A DNA stretch of 64,000 nucleotides, taken from NCBI RefSeq assembly GCF_002234595.1, contig NZ_NMUL01000007.1, positions 372,001-436,000 of the forward strand. Direction: 5' to 3'. Below the pieces are notes generated by a model. That model had not been told where the DNA came from, did no database searches, and saw only the letters and a list, made by a program, of their open reading frames with translations. How positions within the stretch are numbered: position 1 is the stretch's first letter; every line of letters begins with the position of its first letter. The stretch is from Amycolatopsis vastitatis. GTDB taxonomy: Bacteria; Actinomycetota; Actinomycetes; Mycobacteriales; Pseudonocardiaceae. This document shows positions 1-7,607 of the stretch, piece after piece. Made by a program: the position numbers and the translations under genes.

Positions 1-1
1 A

Positions 2-97
2 GATGCTGTCGTGACGATGCTTGGCAAGGCTCGACGCGATGCCGGAGGCGTTGAGCTGCGAGGACTCGCGTATCGGCTCGGTGTCGCACCCGTCTGA
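2..97 (+). CDS. C-terminal end of an unidentified protein (cut by window edge)
   Basis: The frame is open from the window edge and ends in TGA at 95-97, giving 31 residues with motifs such as MLGKARRDAGG and LAYRLGVAPV. It lies in the same direction as the next gene. It is too short to assign. If the mobile element extends leftwards, this would be an element gene. Confidence 0.35.
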   Translation, partial: DAVVTMLGKARRDAGGVELRGLAYRLGVAPV

Positions 98-128
98 CGC
101 TACACCAATCGGGTGAAACTGCCCCGGT

Positions 129-145
129 TTGTACTTCTAGTACAA
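129..145. promoter_or_regulatory. Perfect inverted repeat, possible operator
   Basis: TTGTACT and AGTACAA are separated by three bases (TCT), 53 bp upstream of the start at 198. A short palindrome in this place fits a dimeric repressor operator, possibly of GntR type. No regulator for it is identified in the window. Confidence 0.35.
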
Positions 146-197
146 GAACTGCGCCCGTGGGCTTCTAACGTCTAACTCCCATACAGGAGGTTAGGCG

Positions 198-557
198 ATG
201 AACACGGAGCGCAGCGCTATGCTGGTCAGCCTGGGCGTCTACGACGACCCGGACGTTGACACCAGCACCGTGCGAGACGCTCTGGCGATTATCAAAGTGA
301 TCGATGAAGGCCAGTTCGTCTACAAAGGACGCGGCCAAGGAAGCATGGACCTGTTCTTTCGGCGGTTCTCCGGCTTCTATGTCGATCACCTGTGGCTTGA
401 CACCGCACGCGACGGTGTCTCGCTTGGCTTGCGCTATGAGCGTCGCGGCTACCCCTGGCCGAAAGGCAACGAGCCGGAGCCGCTGCGGATTGCAGGCCCC
501 GGAACGATAGTCGACGTCGTGCGTGTAGTCGTCGATGAATGGATCGTCCTCCTGTAA
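198..557 (+). CDS. Hypothetical protein, 119 aa
   Basis: The ATG start has a strong ribosome binding site (AGGAGG, 186-191). The product is soluble with mixed alpha/beta character, acidic in its first third, with no signal peptide, membrane segment or recognisable motif. It is the first complete gene of a plus-strand series running to 6841. I do not recognise the family. Confidence 0.55.
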   Translation: MNTERSAMLVSLGVYDDPDVDTSTVRDALAIIKVIDEGQFVYKGRGQGSMDLFFRRFSGFYVDHLWLDTARDGVSLGLRYERRGYPWPKGNEPEPLRIAGPGTIVDVVRVVVDEWIVLL

Positions 558-688
558 CACCACGTTTTCCGACCTGGGTGCAGGTGCCCCCGCCCTGCAC
601 CCCGGTCGGTTCCAAGTTTCCTGAGGTGTCTGCACATGTATGCCATAACTGTCCCGCTTCGTGCGCGCGACAAATGGGGAGGCCAAGC

Positions 689-1600
689 ATGAGTCTCCTG
701 GCTTGGAGCGACTTGCCAGCGGAGCTGCGCGAGGGCGTAGAAGCACGTCTCGAAGCGAAGATAAGCTCCACAGTAGACAGCATGGGTCACGGACCGCACG
801 ACTACTCCGGCACCGTGTTCTCGGCGATCGGGTCGGCATACGTTGTCGCCGTCGATCAGGCCAACCGGGTTGGAGTGCAAGCATTACAGCGCGAGCTTCG
901 CGTCAATCGCTTTCTGCGCCCCATTGCTCCACGCTGCATTTGGACGTTCGAAAGTATGACGTGGACCGTTGCCGGGTTCGAGTCCGTAATCGGCGAGCGG
1001 CCCAACCTCGGTCCAGGCTCAGCGGACCTCGTGCCAGTAGTGCGCATGCTCGTCGACTTGACGGAAACCGGTGCGTCATACCTGCGCCCCGGAGACGAGT
1101 CCATCCTCCGTCACGCTGCCCAGTTCGAGAGCCTGGCGTCTCGACTGTCTCGGGAGTCGGCATGGCGCACGCTCACAACCAACTCTCCCCGGGTGCTGGA
1201 CCCATGGGATCGCCGTCGCGCCAGTCAATTCGTCGAACACGAGCTACTGCTGTTTGACGTCCTCAGCGGTGGGCTGTGTGCAGTGCATGGCAACGTCTCG
1301 TCGTCGTCCGTGCTGTTGACCGCCTCCGGTCCTCGGTTAACCGGCTGGCATGACGTCGCAAAGGCGCCCGACTGGGTCGACCCAGCCGTCTTCGCGGTTC
1401 ACCTTGTCGCCGACGGACACAGTCCCGAGGATGCCGAGGGCTGGGTGGCGCAAGTCCCGGCATGGAAGAAAGCCAGCACCGACAGCATTGACGCGTTTGC
1501 CGTGTCGCTACTGGGCCGATGGCTACTGGCCGGTCGATCGGTCAAGCTGAAAACTGCCGTTCGCCAGTATGTCAAATATCGGCTTGAGCGAAGACAGTGA
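689..1600 (+). CDS. Kinase-like (aminoglycoside phosphotransferase fold) protein, probably inactive
   Basis: The ATG at 689 has GGGGAGG seven bases upstream; longer in-frame starts would run through the preceding gene. The product is 303 aa. Around residue 200 it has HGNVSSSSVLL and then LTGWHDVAKAPDWVDPAVFA, the layout of the APH family catalytic loop (HGD...N) and metal-binding segment (the IDW region), followed by a helical C-lobe. The catalytic Asp of HGD is Asn and the metal-binding Asp is replaced by Gly-Trp. I infer a degenerate phosphotransferase or pseudokinase with a binding or regulatory role. The similarity was seen by eye and is remote, so this is only moderately sure. Confidence 0.5.
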   Translation: MSLLAWSDLPAELREGVEARLEAKISSTVDSMGHGPHDYSGTVFSAIGSAYVVAVDQANRVGVQALQRELRVNRFLRPIAPRCIWTFESMTWTVAGFESVIGERPNLGPGSADLVPVVRMLVDLTETGASYLRPGDESILRHAAQFESLASRLSRESAWRTLTTNSPRVLDPWDRRRASQFVEHELLLFDVLSGGLCAVHGNVSSSSVLLTASGPRLTGWHDVAKAPDWVDPAVFAVHLVADGHSPEDAEGWVAQVPAWKKASTDSIDAFAVSLLGRWLLAGRSVKLKTAVRQYVKYRLERRQ

Positions 1601-1805
1601 CTCGCGGGGCATCCAGCTACGAAGGAAGCCCTGCCGAACAGACCCACTTGATTCCCGTGCAGTCGAATGCGGCAAACCGTCCCCTCCACGAGTGGATCGC
1701 AAGCCAGTTGCCGACTGCCGTGCTTCCACGAACGATCCATTGGCCACAACGGGACCCGGACAAGCAGCCCTAGCACTGCGCCGACAACGACCAGGAGAAG
1801 TTGCC

Positions 1806-2018
1806 ATGCCCAGTGGACGCCACGCCGCCGACGCCGCGACACGTCCGTCCTACGCGGACAGCTGGAACGAAGAATGGCGAAGAAACCTTCTGCCCCCGCC
1901 TGGACGCATTGGGCACGGAGGCTTGGTCTTGCTGATCCTCGGATGTGGCCTGGTCGTCGGCGCAGCCTTCGTCTTGGTTGTGGTGTTCACACGACTATTC
2001 CTCGGACTTCCGCTATGA
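1806..2018 (+). CDS. Small single-pass membrane protein, 70 aa
   Basis: AGGAGAAG precedes the ATG at 1806. The N-terminal half is polar and the C-terminal half is one long hydrophobic helix (from GGLVLLILGCGL). Its stop overlaps the next start (ATGA), so the two are probably translationally coupled. No family is recognised. The 205 bp upstream (1601-1805) hold nothing I can support. Confidence 0.5.
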   Translation: MPSGRHAADAATRPSYADSWNEEWRRNLLPPPGRIGHGGLVLLILGCGLVVGAAFVLVVVFTRLFLGLPL

Positions 2019-2344
2019 GTGAAGGCATTCGCGTGGAGTCGTACATCTCGGTCCCTGGGGGTACCGAGATCACCCTCGACCTTCAGCCCGCAGACGGGAA
2101 GGTCGAGATCCAGCTAGGCACAACGTTTGGCGTTACTGACACGTCACTGGTGCGCATCGCGTTCGATGACCCTGAGACACTCACCAAGCTTGTCAAGGTA
2201 GCAATGTCTGCGCGCGCCGCGCTAATGGCAGAGCTTGGAAGGCAAGTGTCAGCCGGTGCTACATCGGACGTGGTGTCACTCCCGACTGGAAATGGCTATA
2301 GCAAACCAGTTTTCGGCACGTACGAAGAGCTGGGCGACACCTAA
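2015..2344 (+). CDS. Hypothetical protein, 109 aa
   Basis: The start overlaps the preceding membrane-protein gene by four bases (ATGA). The product is soluble and acidic, with a beta-rich first half and a helical segment around residues 55-80. The pair looks like a membrane protein with a cytosolic partner, but the function is unknown. Confidence 0.5.
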   Translation: MSEGIRVESYISVPGGTEITLDLQPADGKVEIQLGTTFGVTDTSLVRIAFDDPETLTKLVKVAMSARAALMAELGRQVSAGATSDVVSLPTGNGYSKPVFGTYEELGDT

Positions 2345-2441
2345 TGCGGCACGGGTCGCCCGGTTTAGCTTTCGGCGTGGCGGCAGAACCTCCGACCTCC
2401 AGGAGGCCGGAGTCCTGTTAAACCGAAGAGAAAGTGGACTG

Positions 2442-3353
2442 TTGAGAATCAAATCCTTAGTCGCCACAACGGGTATCGCACTCGCCGCCACGGCGGGCGC
2501 GGGGGTGGCGAGCGCGGACGTCCAGCCGAACCTCGTGGGTGGGCACGCCGCCACGGTCGCGACGCCGTGGATGGCGTCGCTCCAATACACCGCACCGGAC
2601 TACGGCATCACCGAACCGCGCCACACCTGCGGCGGCGAACTGATCTTCGCCGACACGATCGTCACCAATGCTCACTGCGTGACCGATCCGCCCGCCGACG
2701 TCGCCAAGGCCGGCAAGAATGTCCTGCGCTTCTCCACGTCGGACCGCAAGCCCGTCCCCACCGAGGCGAAGCGGTTCATCGTCCGGATCGGCTCACACGA
2801 CCGCACCCAGGGCGGCGAGACGGCGACCGTGACGCACATCGAAGTGAACCCCGGCTGGGCCTGGGGCGCACCGAACGCGCCGAAATGCAAGGTTCAGCAG
2901 CCGCGGCTGGTGAACCCCATCTGCGACATCGCCGTGCTGAAGCTCGACCACCCCGTCAACTCCCAGACGATCCAGATCGCGCCGCGTGCCGCCCAGCCGG
3001 GCGACCGCGTGGAACTGTACGGCTGGGGCGACAACACGCCGGACCCCACGCCCAACCTTCCGACGCAACTCCAGCAGCTCACGACCAAGGTCGTTCCGCC
3101 TGCCCGGTGCACCGACGCCGGTCAGACACCCGATGAGATCTGCACCGACAACCCCAACGGCACGGACGGCCCCGGCGGCGGCGACTCCGGCGGCCCAGCC
3201 GTGAAGTACGTGAAGGGCATTCCGCTGTTGGTCGGCGGATGCAGTCGTGCGGCGACGCAGTACCCGGGTGTCGACGAGACCGTCTACACCAGCACTCCGG
3301 ACTTCCGCAGCTGGATCTACGACACGGCGCGCGGCGCGCCCGTAGCCGCGTAG
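2442..3353 (+). CDS. Secreted trypsin-like serine protease (S1 family)
   Basis: The TTG start has GAGAAAG upstream and directly opens a signal peptide (RIKSLV, hydrophobic core, cleavage after about residue 25 at ASA|DV). The catalytic triad is visible: His in TNAHCV, Asp in CDIAVLKL, Ser in GDSGGPA. Length (303 aa) is normal for an actinobacterial exported S1 protease. It ends at a strong terminator and lies 140 bp upstream of the methyltransferase/graspetide genes. A role in removing a peptide leader is possible but unproven; it may equally be an independent exoprotease. In-frame extensions upstream lack a ribosome binding site and would destroy the signal peptide. Confidence 0.9.
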   Translation: MRIKSLVATTGIALAATAGAGVASADVQPNLVGGHAATVATPWMASLQYTAPDYGITEPRHTCGGELIFADTIVTNAHCVTDPPADVAKAGKNVLRFSTSDRKPVPTEAKRFIVRIGSHDRTQGGETATVTHIEVNPGWAWGAPNAPKCKVQQPRLVNPICDIAVLKLDHPVNSQTIQIAPRAAQPGDRVELYGWGDNTPDPTPNLPTQLQQLTTKVVPPARCTDAGQTPDEICTDNPNGTDGPGGGDSGGPAVKYVKGIPLLVGGCSRAATQYPGVDETVYTSTPDFRSWIYDTARGAPVAA

Positions 3354-3360
3354 CGCAATA

Positions 3361-3394
3361 GCGCCGCGCCCGGCCCGACCGCCGGGCGCGGCGC
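3361..3394 (+). terminator. GC-rich hairpin terminator after the protease
   Basis: Two perfect 14-base arms (GCGCCGCGCCCGGC and its complement) with a 6-base loop start 8 bp after the protease stop. There is no T tract, as is usual in high-GC actinomycetes. It separates the protease from the next gene at 3492. Confidence 0.75.
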
Positions 3395-3491
3395 GTCCCT
3401 GGCGCCTCTGTCGCCGTGGGCGTAATGCTCCTACGCGCATGTTCGATCTTCTCTAAATACGGCCCTACAGTCGAGAAGAGCTGACTTTCAG

Positions 3492-4319
3492 ATGCAACCG
3501 AAACCGTATGCCGGGTTCGAAGATCTCACAACGGAGCCGGAGACGTCCAATGTCGACGCTTATGCGGATCCGATCACTGGCGACGCCTATGGAGAGCTGA
3601 TCAGGGACGCGTACGAATCAGACTTCGCCCACCATTCCATCTACCACGTATACGAGTTCGATGACGGCATGGTGAACGTACGCAACGTCCGGTACATGTT
3701 CCGGCCGCCTGTCGAGTGGCGTCCCGGCGACCTATGGGCGCTGGAGCGCGCATCGGGCGAATGCTTGGATATCGGGATGGGCGCTGGACGGGTGTGCCTC
3801 GCGCTCCAGGAGCGGGGACTGCAGGCCACCGGATTTGATCGGTCCGCGGGCGCTGTGAAGGTTGCGTATGAGCGTGGAGTTCATCAAGCGCACGTCGGCG
3901 AAGTCGCCGACATGGAGAACAAATTTCGGCCCGCATCGTTCGATACCATCTTCATGCTGGGCCTAGGACTCGGGCTGCTCGGCAGCCCCGAGATGGCTCC
4001 GCGCATCCTTCGCACACTGCACAACATTACGGCGCCCGGCGGCAGTATTCTCGGTGAGGGCAGCTCGCCGGTTGCCCCTGACAACCCGCGGAACATCGCG
4101 TATCTGGAGAAGAACAGAGCGCGCGGATGGATGCCCGGCCAAAACATTCATCGACTGCGGTACAGGCAGTGGGCCACTCCTTGGACACCCCTGTTCTTCG
4201 CCGAGCCTGACGTTCTCGCCCGGCTGATCGAGCCGCACGGCTGGTTGATGGGCGAGGTGTTCAACGTCGACTCGTTGTCGTATGTGGCCGAGATCCATCG
4301 GCTCGACAACTTGCCCTGA
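3492..4319 (+). CDS. Class I SAM-dependent methyltransferase
   Basis: The product is 275 aa. SAM-binding motif I is CLDIGMGAGRVCLAL (about residues 90-104), followed by an acidic strand end (GFDRS) and FDTIFMLGLGLGLLG, consistent with a Rossmann methyltransferase. The first 90 residues are a helical extension. It stands about 100 bp before the graspetide precursor on the same strand, so it may act in the same pathway as a tailoring enzyme, but it is not part of the minimal tgmABC set. The substrate is unknown. Confidence 0.8.
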   Translation: MQPKPYAGFEDLTTEPETSNVDAYADPITGDAYGELIRDAYESDFAHHSIYHVYEFDDGMVNVRNVRYMFRPPVEWRPGDLWALERASGECLDIGMGAGRVCLALQERGLQATGFDRSAGAVKVAYERGVHQAHVGEVADMENKFRPASFDTIFMLGLGLGLLGSPEMAPRILRTLHNITAPGGSILGEGSSPVAPDNPRNIAYLEKNRARGWMPGQNIHRLRYRQWATPWTPLFFAEPDVLARLIEPHGWLMGEVFNVDSLSYVAEIHRLDNLP

Positions 4320-4417
4320 CCTGTACGCCACGCGAGTGACAGAAGCTCCGTGCTGACATGCTACCGCAGTCGCACGGCTACAGTTAGTGACCGACTTGAC
4401 GATTGGAGACCGACGCC

Positions 4418-4744
4418 GTGACCGCAGCACTGGACTTCACAGCCTTCTCTGACGAACCCGTGGCATCCCACAGTCCACGGTTCCCGCTGTCTCGAGGAGC
4501 AGTTACCTCGGGTCCCGACGAGGTTCCGTCACCTGCGGGCGTTCGCCCGTGGGGACTACGGCGGATGGCACCGATCGAGTTCCACGGGACTCCGAGCCCG
4601 GTCGGAGACTTCGATCCCGTGCGCCAAATCCGTGTCGACAGTGAAGGCCGGCCACTGCTCGAAATGGGTCCCCCGACCGCACCCACCACCGGCAGCACGG
4701 ACGGTTCAGAAGGGGACCCGTCCGAGGACTATCACAACGACTGA
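4418..4744 (+). CDS. tgmA: Graspetide precursor peptide (ATP-grasp-modified RiPP)
   Basis: The GTG at 4418 is chosen because GGAG (4405-4408) precedes it by nine bases; a TTG at 4403 would add five residues without a site. The 108-aa product has the family's leader features: a PRFPLSRG segment (20-27) and the RPWGLRRM box (43-50), which in ATP-grasp systems is the ligase recognition region. The tail after about residue 84 is rich in Thr/Ser (T87, T90, T91, S93, T94) followed by acidic residues (D95, E98, D100, E103, D104, D108), the pattern for omega-ester rings. D95-G96 is a candidate aspartimide site. The stop is one base before the ligase ATG. Family assignment is confident; the core boundary is inferred. 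Confidence 0.85.
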   Translation: MTAALDFTAFSDEPVASHSPRFPLSRGAVTSGPDEVPSPAGVRPWGLRRMAPIEFHGTPSPVGDFDPVRQIRVDSEGRPLLEMGPPTAPTTGSTDGSEGDPSEDYHND

Positions 4745-4745
4745 C

Positions 4746-5699
4746 ATGTCCGTACTCATCTTGGCCGACGAGCGGGACCCGAGCGCCGACACGATGGTGC
4801 TCGCCCTCCAAGACCGCGGAGCCGAGGTGTACCGGTTGAACACTGCCTGGTTCCCCGCGCAACTGAGCATCTCCGCCCGGCTGCGTGGGGACCGCTGGAC
4901 GGGCAACCTTCGCACCGAACACCACATCGTCGAACTGGAAGAAATTGAGGCGATCTGGTATCGCTCGCCAAAGGCGTACCAATTTCCAGCTTCCCTGAAC
5001 ACCGCCGAGCGTGAGCACGCGAATGTCGAGGCCAAGTACGGGCTCGGCGGCGTGCTGATGGCGCTTCCGGTGTTGTGGGTCAATCATCCGGCGCGTCTGG
5101 CGGACTCCGGCTACAAGCCGTACCAGCTCGCTGTCGCTGCGCGGTGCGGCCTGCGGGTTGCCGACACGCTGATCACCAACCACCCGGAGTCCGTCCTCCG
5201 CTTCGCAGGCGAGGGAACGACGGTCAACAAGATGCTCGGCGCGGTCTCGATCGTTGAGGGAGGGTTGCGGAGGTTCGCGCACACCCGCGCCATGGACGCG
5301 GCGGACCTGTCTGACCTGCGCGGCGTCGAGATCACGGCGCACCAGTTCCAGCGATGGGCGCCAAAGGCGCACGAGGCGCGCATGTTCGTCATCGGCGGGC
5401 ATGTGACCACCGCCGCGATCTACTCGCACACCGAATCGGCGCACGTCGACTGGCGCACCGGATATGACACCAACACGTACGAGCTGGTCACGCCGCCACC
5501 GGAGGTCGCCGAGAGCGTTCACCATCTCATGGCAGACCTGGGCCTCGTCTACGGTGCACTCGACTTCGTGATCGGCCCAGACGATACTTGGACGTTTTTG
5601 GAGATCAACGCGGGAGGCCAGTACGGCTGGATTGAAGACGAGACCGGAGCACCACTGACTAGCCAACTTGCCGACCTCCTCATGAGAGGCCCCCAATGA
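4746..5699 (+). CDS. tgmB: ATP-grasp ribosomal peptide maturase
   Basis: It should form ester or amide cross-links between side-chain hydroxyls/amines and carboxylates of the TgmA core. The ATG at 4746 immediately follows the precursor stop, giving 317 aa, the usual size for the SAV_5884-type maturases. Visible features are the N-terminal pre-ATP-grasp domain (LILADERDPSADTMVLAL), AIWYRSPKAYQFP, the HPARLADSGYKPYQLAVAA stretch, and the C-terminal metal-binding LEINAGGQYGW (about residue 284). Its stop overlaps the methyltransferase start (ATGA), so precursor, ligase and methyltransferase form one translational unit. Confidence 0.9.
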   Translation: MSVLILADERDPSADTMVLALQDRGAEVYRLNTAWFPAQLSISARLRGDRWTGNLRTEHHIVELEEIEAIWYRSPKAYQFPASLNTAEREHANVEAKYGLGGVLMALPVLWVNHPARLADSGYKPYQLAVAARCGLRVADTLITNHPESVLRFAGEGTTVNKMLGAVSIVEGGLRRFAHTRAMDAADLSDLRGVEITAHQFQRWAPKAHEARMFVIGGHVTTAAIYSHTESAHVDWRTGYDTNTYELVTPPPEVAESVHHLMADLGLVYGALDFVIGPDDTWTFLEINAGGQYGWIEDETGAPLTSQLADLLMRGPQ

Positions 5700-6841
5700 C
5701 CACGACCGCATCAGACTGGACCAAATACGCGCGGGGGCTCGCCGACCTAATGCAGGAACGCGGCGACATCGTCTCGCCTGCTTGGCACGCCGCCGTCGCT
5801 GGCGTGCCGCGCCATACCTTCGTGCAACGCGCGTACGAACAGGACAACACCGGCCAGTGGATGAACTGGGAGACCTCCGAACACTGGGACCGCGTATACG
5901 CGACCCGAACGCTGGTCACAGCCTTGGACAGCCGACGCGGATATCCCGAGCCCTCCTCGTCGAGCACAAATCCTGAGCTGATGGTGCGAATGCTCGAAAT
6001 GCTCGACATCCACGACGGGTACCGTGTCCTGGAGATCGGCACCGGAACCGGCTACAACGCCGCCCTACTGTCTCACCGCCTTGGCGATGCCCGGGTCTTC
6101 TCGGTCGACATCGACCCGGAGCTGGTCACACTCGCCGGTCAGCGACTTAGCAGCGCGGGGTTCCGGCCTACCCTCGCCGCCGTCGACGGGCAAGCCGGGT
6201 TACCAGAGCACGCGCCATACGACCGGATCATCTCGACGTGTTCGGTCCCTGCTGTCCCGGCGTCCTGGGCCGGGCAACTCGCGTCCGGTGGTGCGGTCCT
6301 CGTTGACCTGAAACTCGCCATCAGCGCCGGGAACCTCGTTCACCTTCACCGCCAAGACGACGGCGCGCTGGAGGGGCGTTTCGCCACCAGGTGGGCATCG
6401 TTCATGGCGATGCGTCACGAAAACGACGAATCCGTCTCAGTCCCTCGCGTCGAGGAGACAGACGGAGGACGGTCGTACACCACTGCCGCGCCGGTCCCGC
6501 CCTGGAATTCGCCGGTGGTGTGGTTTCTCGCGCAGCTTGGCGGCCTTCCCCGCGAGGTGGAGTTCGGTGTGCTGCTCGACCCCGAAACACGACAACCGTA
6601 CGCAGCCAGCCTCGCCGCGCCGGACGGATCATGGACGCGCGTCAACCTCGCCGACCAAACTGTGACCGAGGCCGGCAGTACCTCGCTGTGGGAACCAGTC
6701 GAGTGGGCCAACCGCCTGTGGACCGAAGCTAGCCAGCCAGGCTGGGAACGGCTGGGCCTGACAGTCGACACGCACGGCGAAAACACGGTCTGGCTCGACG
6801 AACCCGACGGCGAGCACCGCTGGACGATCGCCGGTTCATGA
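5696..6841 (+). CDS. tgmC: PIMT-like methyltransferase of the graspetide system
   Basis: The 381-aa product has a protein L-isoaspartyl methyltransferase core, with SAM motif LEIGTGTGYNAALL near residue 112 and VFSVDIDPELV after it, plus a C-terminal extension of about 150 residues typical of the ATP-grasp-associated branch. Such enzymes (fuscimiditide and amycolimiditide systems) methylate a specific core Asp, which then cyclises to a stable aspartimide. Overlap with tgmB (ATGA) supports coupled expression. The specific product here is inferred from family and context. Confidence 0.88.
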   Translation: MTTTASDWTKYARGLADLMQERGDIVSPAWHAAVAGVPRHTFVQRAYEQDNTGQWMNWETSEHWDRVYATRTLVTALDSRRGYPEPSSSSTNPELMVRMLEMLDIHDGYRVLEIGTGTGYNAALLSHRLGDARVFSVDIDPELVTLAGQRLSSAGFRPTLAAVDGQAGLPEHAPYDRIISTCSVPAVPASWAGQLASGGAVLVDLKLAISAGNLVHLHRQDDGALEGRFATRWASFMAMRHENDESVSVPRVEETDGGRSYTTAAPVPPWNSPVVWFLAQLGGLPREVEFGVLLDPETRQPYAASLAAPDGSWTRVNLADQTVTEAGSTSLWEPVEWANRLWTEASQPGWERLGLTVDTHGENTVWLDEPDGEHRWTIAGS

Positions 6842-6967
6842 CTTCTGCCCTCGGGAATGCATGCCGACACTCGGCGAGTGGGTCCCTAGCCAGGCTGCCA
6901 CAGACGGGTGCAGGTTGGCCCTGTGCGGCCTGAGAACCGGCCCGGCCCGGCGCGGGGTCGGGCCGGA

Positions 6968-7018
6968 CACAACACGGCCCCTGGCCCGTATGAACCCGGA
7001 TCAGGGTGCCGTGTTGTG
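6968..7018. terminator. Long inverted repeat between tgmC and the lysis genes
   Basis: CACAACACGGCCCCTG (6968-6983) pairs with 7002-7018, with one bulged base and an 18-base loop. It sits between the plus-strand tgmC (ends 6841) and the minus-strand holin-like gene (ends 7107), so a bidirectional terminator is the simplest reading. The rest of 6842-7106 holds no gene I can support and no tRNA. A recombination site is a weaker alternative. Confidence 0.5.
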
Positions 7019-7106
7019 CAGCCGCTGACCACACCACGAAGGGTAAGCCCCCGGACCCGATCAGGAGTCCAGGAGCCTCCGGCTGAGTTGTAGTCGTACG
7101 GCGTTG

Positions 7107-7437
7107 CTAGACCCTGGTCGGGCCGGTGAGCGGGGGCTCAGTGTCCACGGGGGCCAGCTGAGCCCCAGCGTCGTTGCGCGGGTCAGCTACTGGGGTCACC
7201 AGTGGTTCGGCGCGGTTGAGGATGTGCACCTGGGCCAGGACGGCGGTCACGGCCGTGACGATGGTGGCCAGGGCCGCGACGACGTTGTTGGCGACTGTGG
7301 CTTGCTCGGCGTTGAGGACCCCGAAGGACACTGCGGCGATGACGAGGGTCCCCGAGCACGGTCTTCCAGGCGCCTCCACGGATTGCATCGAGGATCGGAC
7401 GCGGCCGGCCCCTGGGGTTGCTGTTCGCCGGGGTCAC
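7107..7437 (-). CDS. Phage holin-like membrane protein, with an apparent frameshift
   Basis: On the minus strand the GTG at 7437 has AGGAGG upstream and opens MTPANSNPRGRPRPILDAI, then AWKTVLG. The membrane part (TLVIAAVSFGVLNAEQ, VVAALATIVTAVTAVLAQVHIL) continues in the next frame. The switch lies at a run of four G (plus-strand C 7350-7353); one base fewer would restore a single frame of about 110 aa. The result resembles actinophage holins: cationic N-terminus, two short hydrophobic segments, polar tail. It is the last gene of the late run. A decayed gene, a sequencing error or true frameshifting are all possible. Confidence 0.55.
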
Positions 7438-7607
7438 CGGACCTCCTCCTGGCTCTTCGAACAACTCCTGCTCCCTCTGGTCAGCCCAATGTCGATCTCG
7501 AAAGGTTTAATTGCGCCAGCGCGTAGCCATGTGTCTTGACAGGTACTCACACGAGGGTTGGCCGTTGCCTGGTCTAAGATCAAATTCCGTACCCATACAA
7601 TGCCTGC

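Noticed and set aside
4503..5711. 402-codon open frame on the minus strand across tgmB
   Set aside because: Composition is Arg/Val/Asp-rich with no domain; tgmB on the plus strand has full ATP-grasp signatures.
6842..7106. Possible left prophage end (attL) between tgmC and the holin-like gene
   Set aside because: No copy of the right-junction sequence, no second SARP half and no tRNA are found here, so a left end at this place is not supported.
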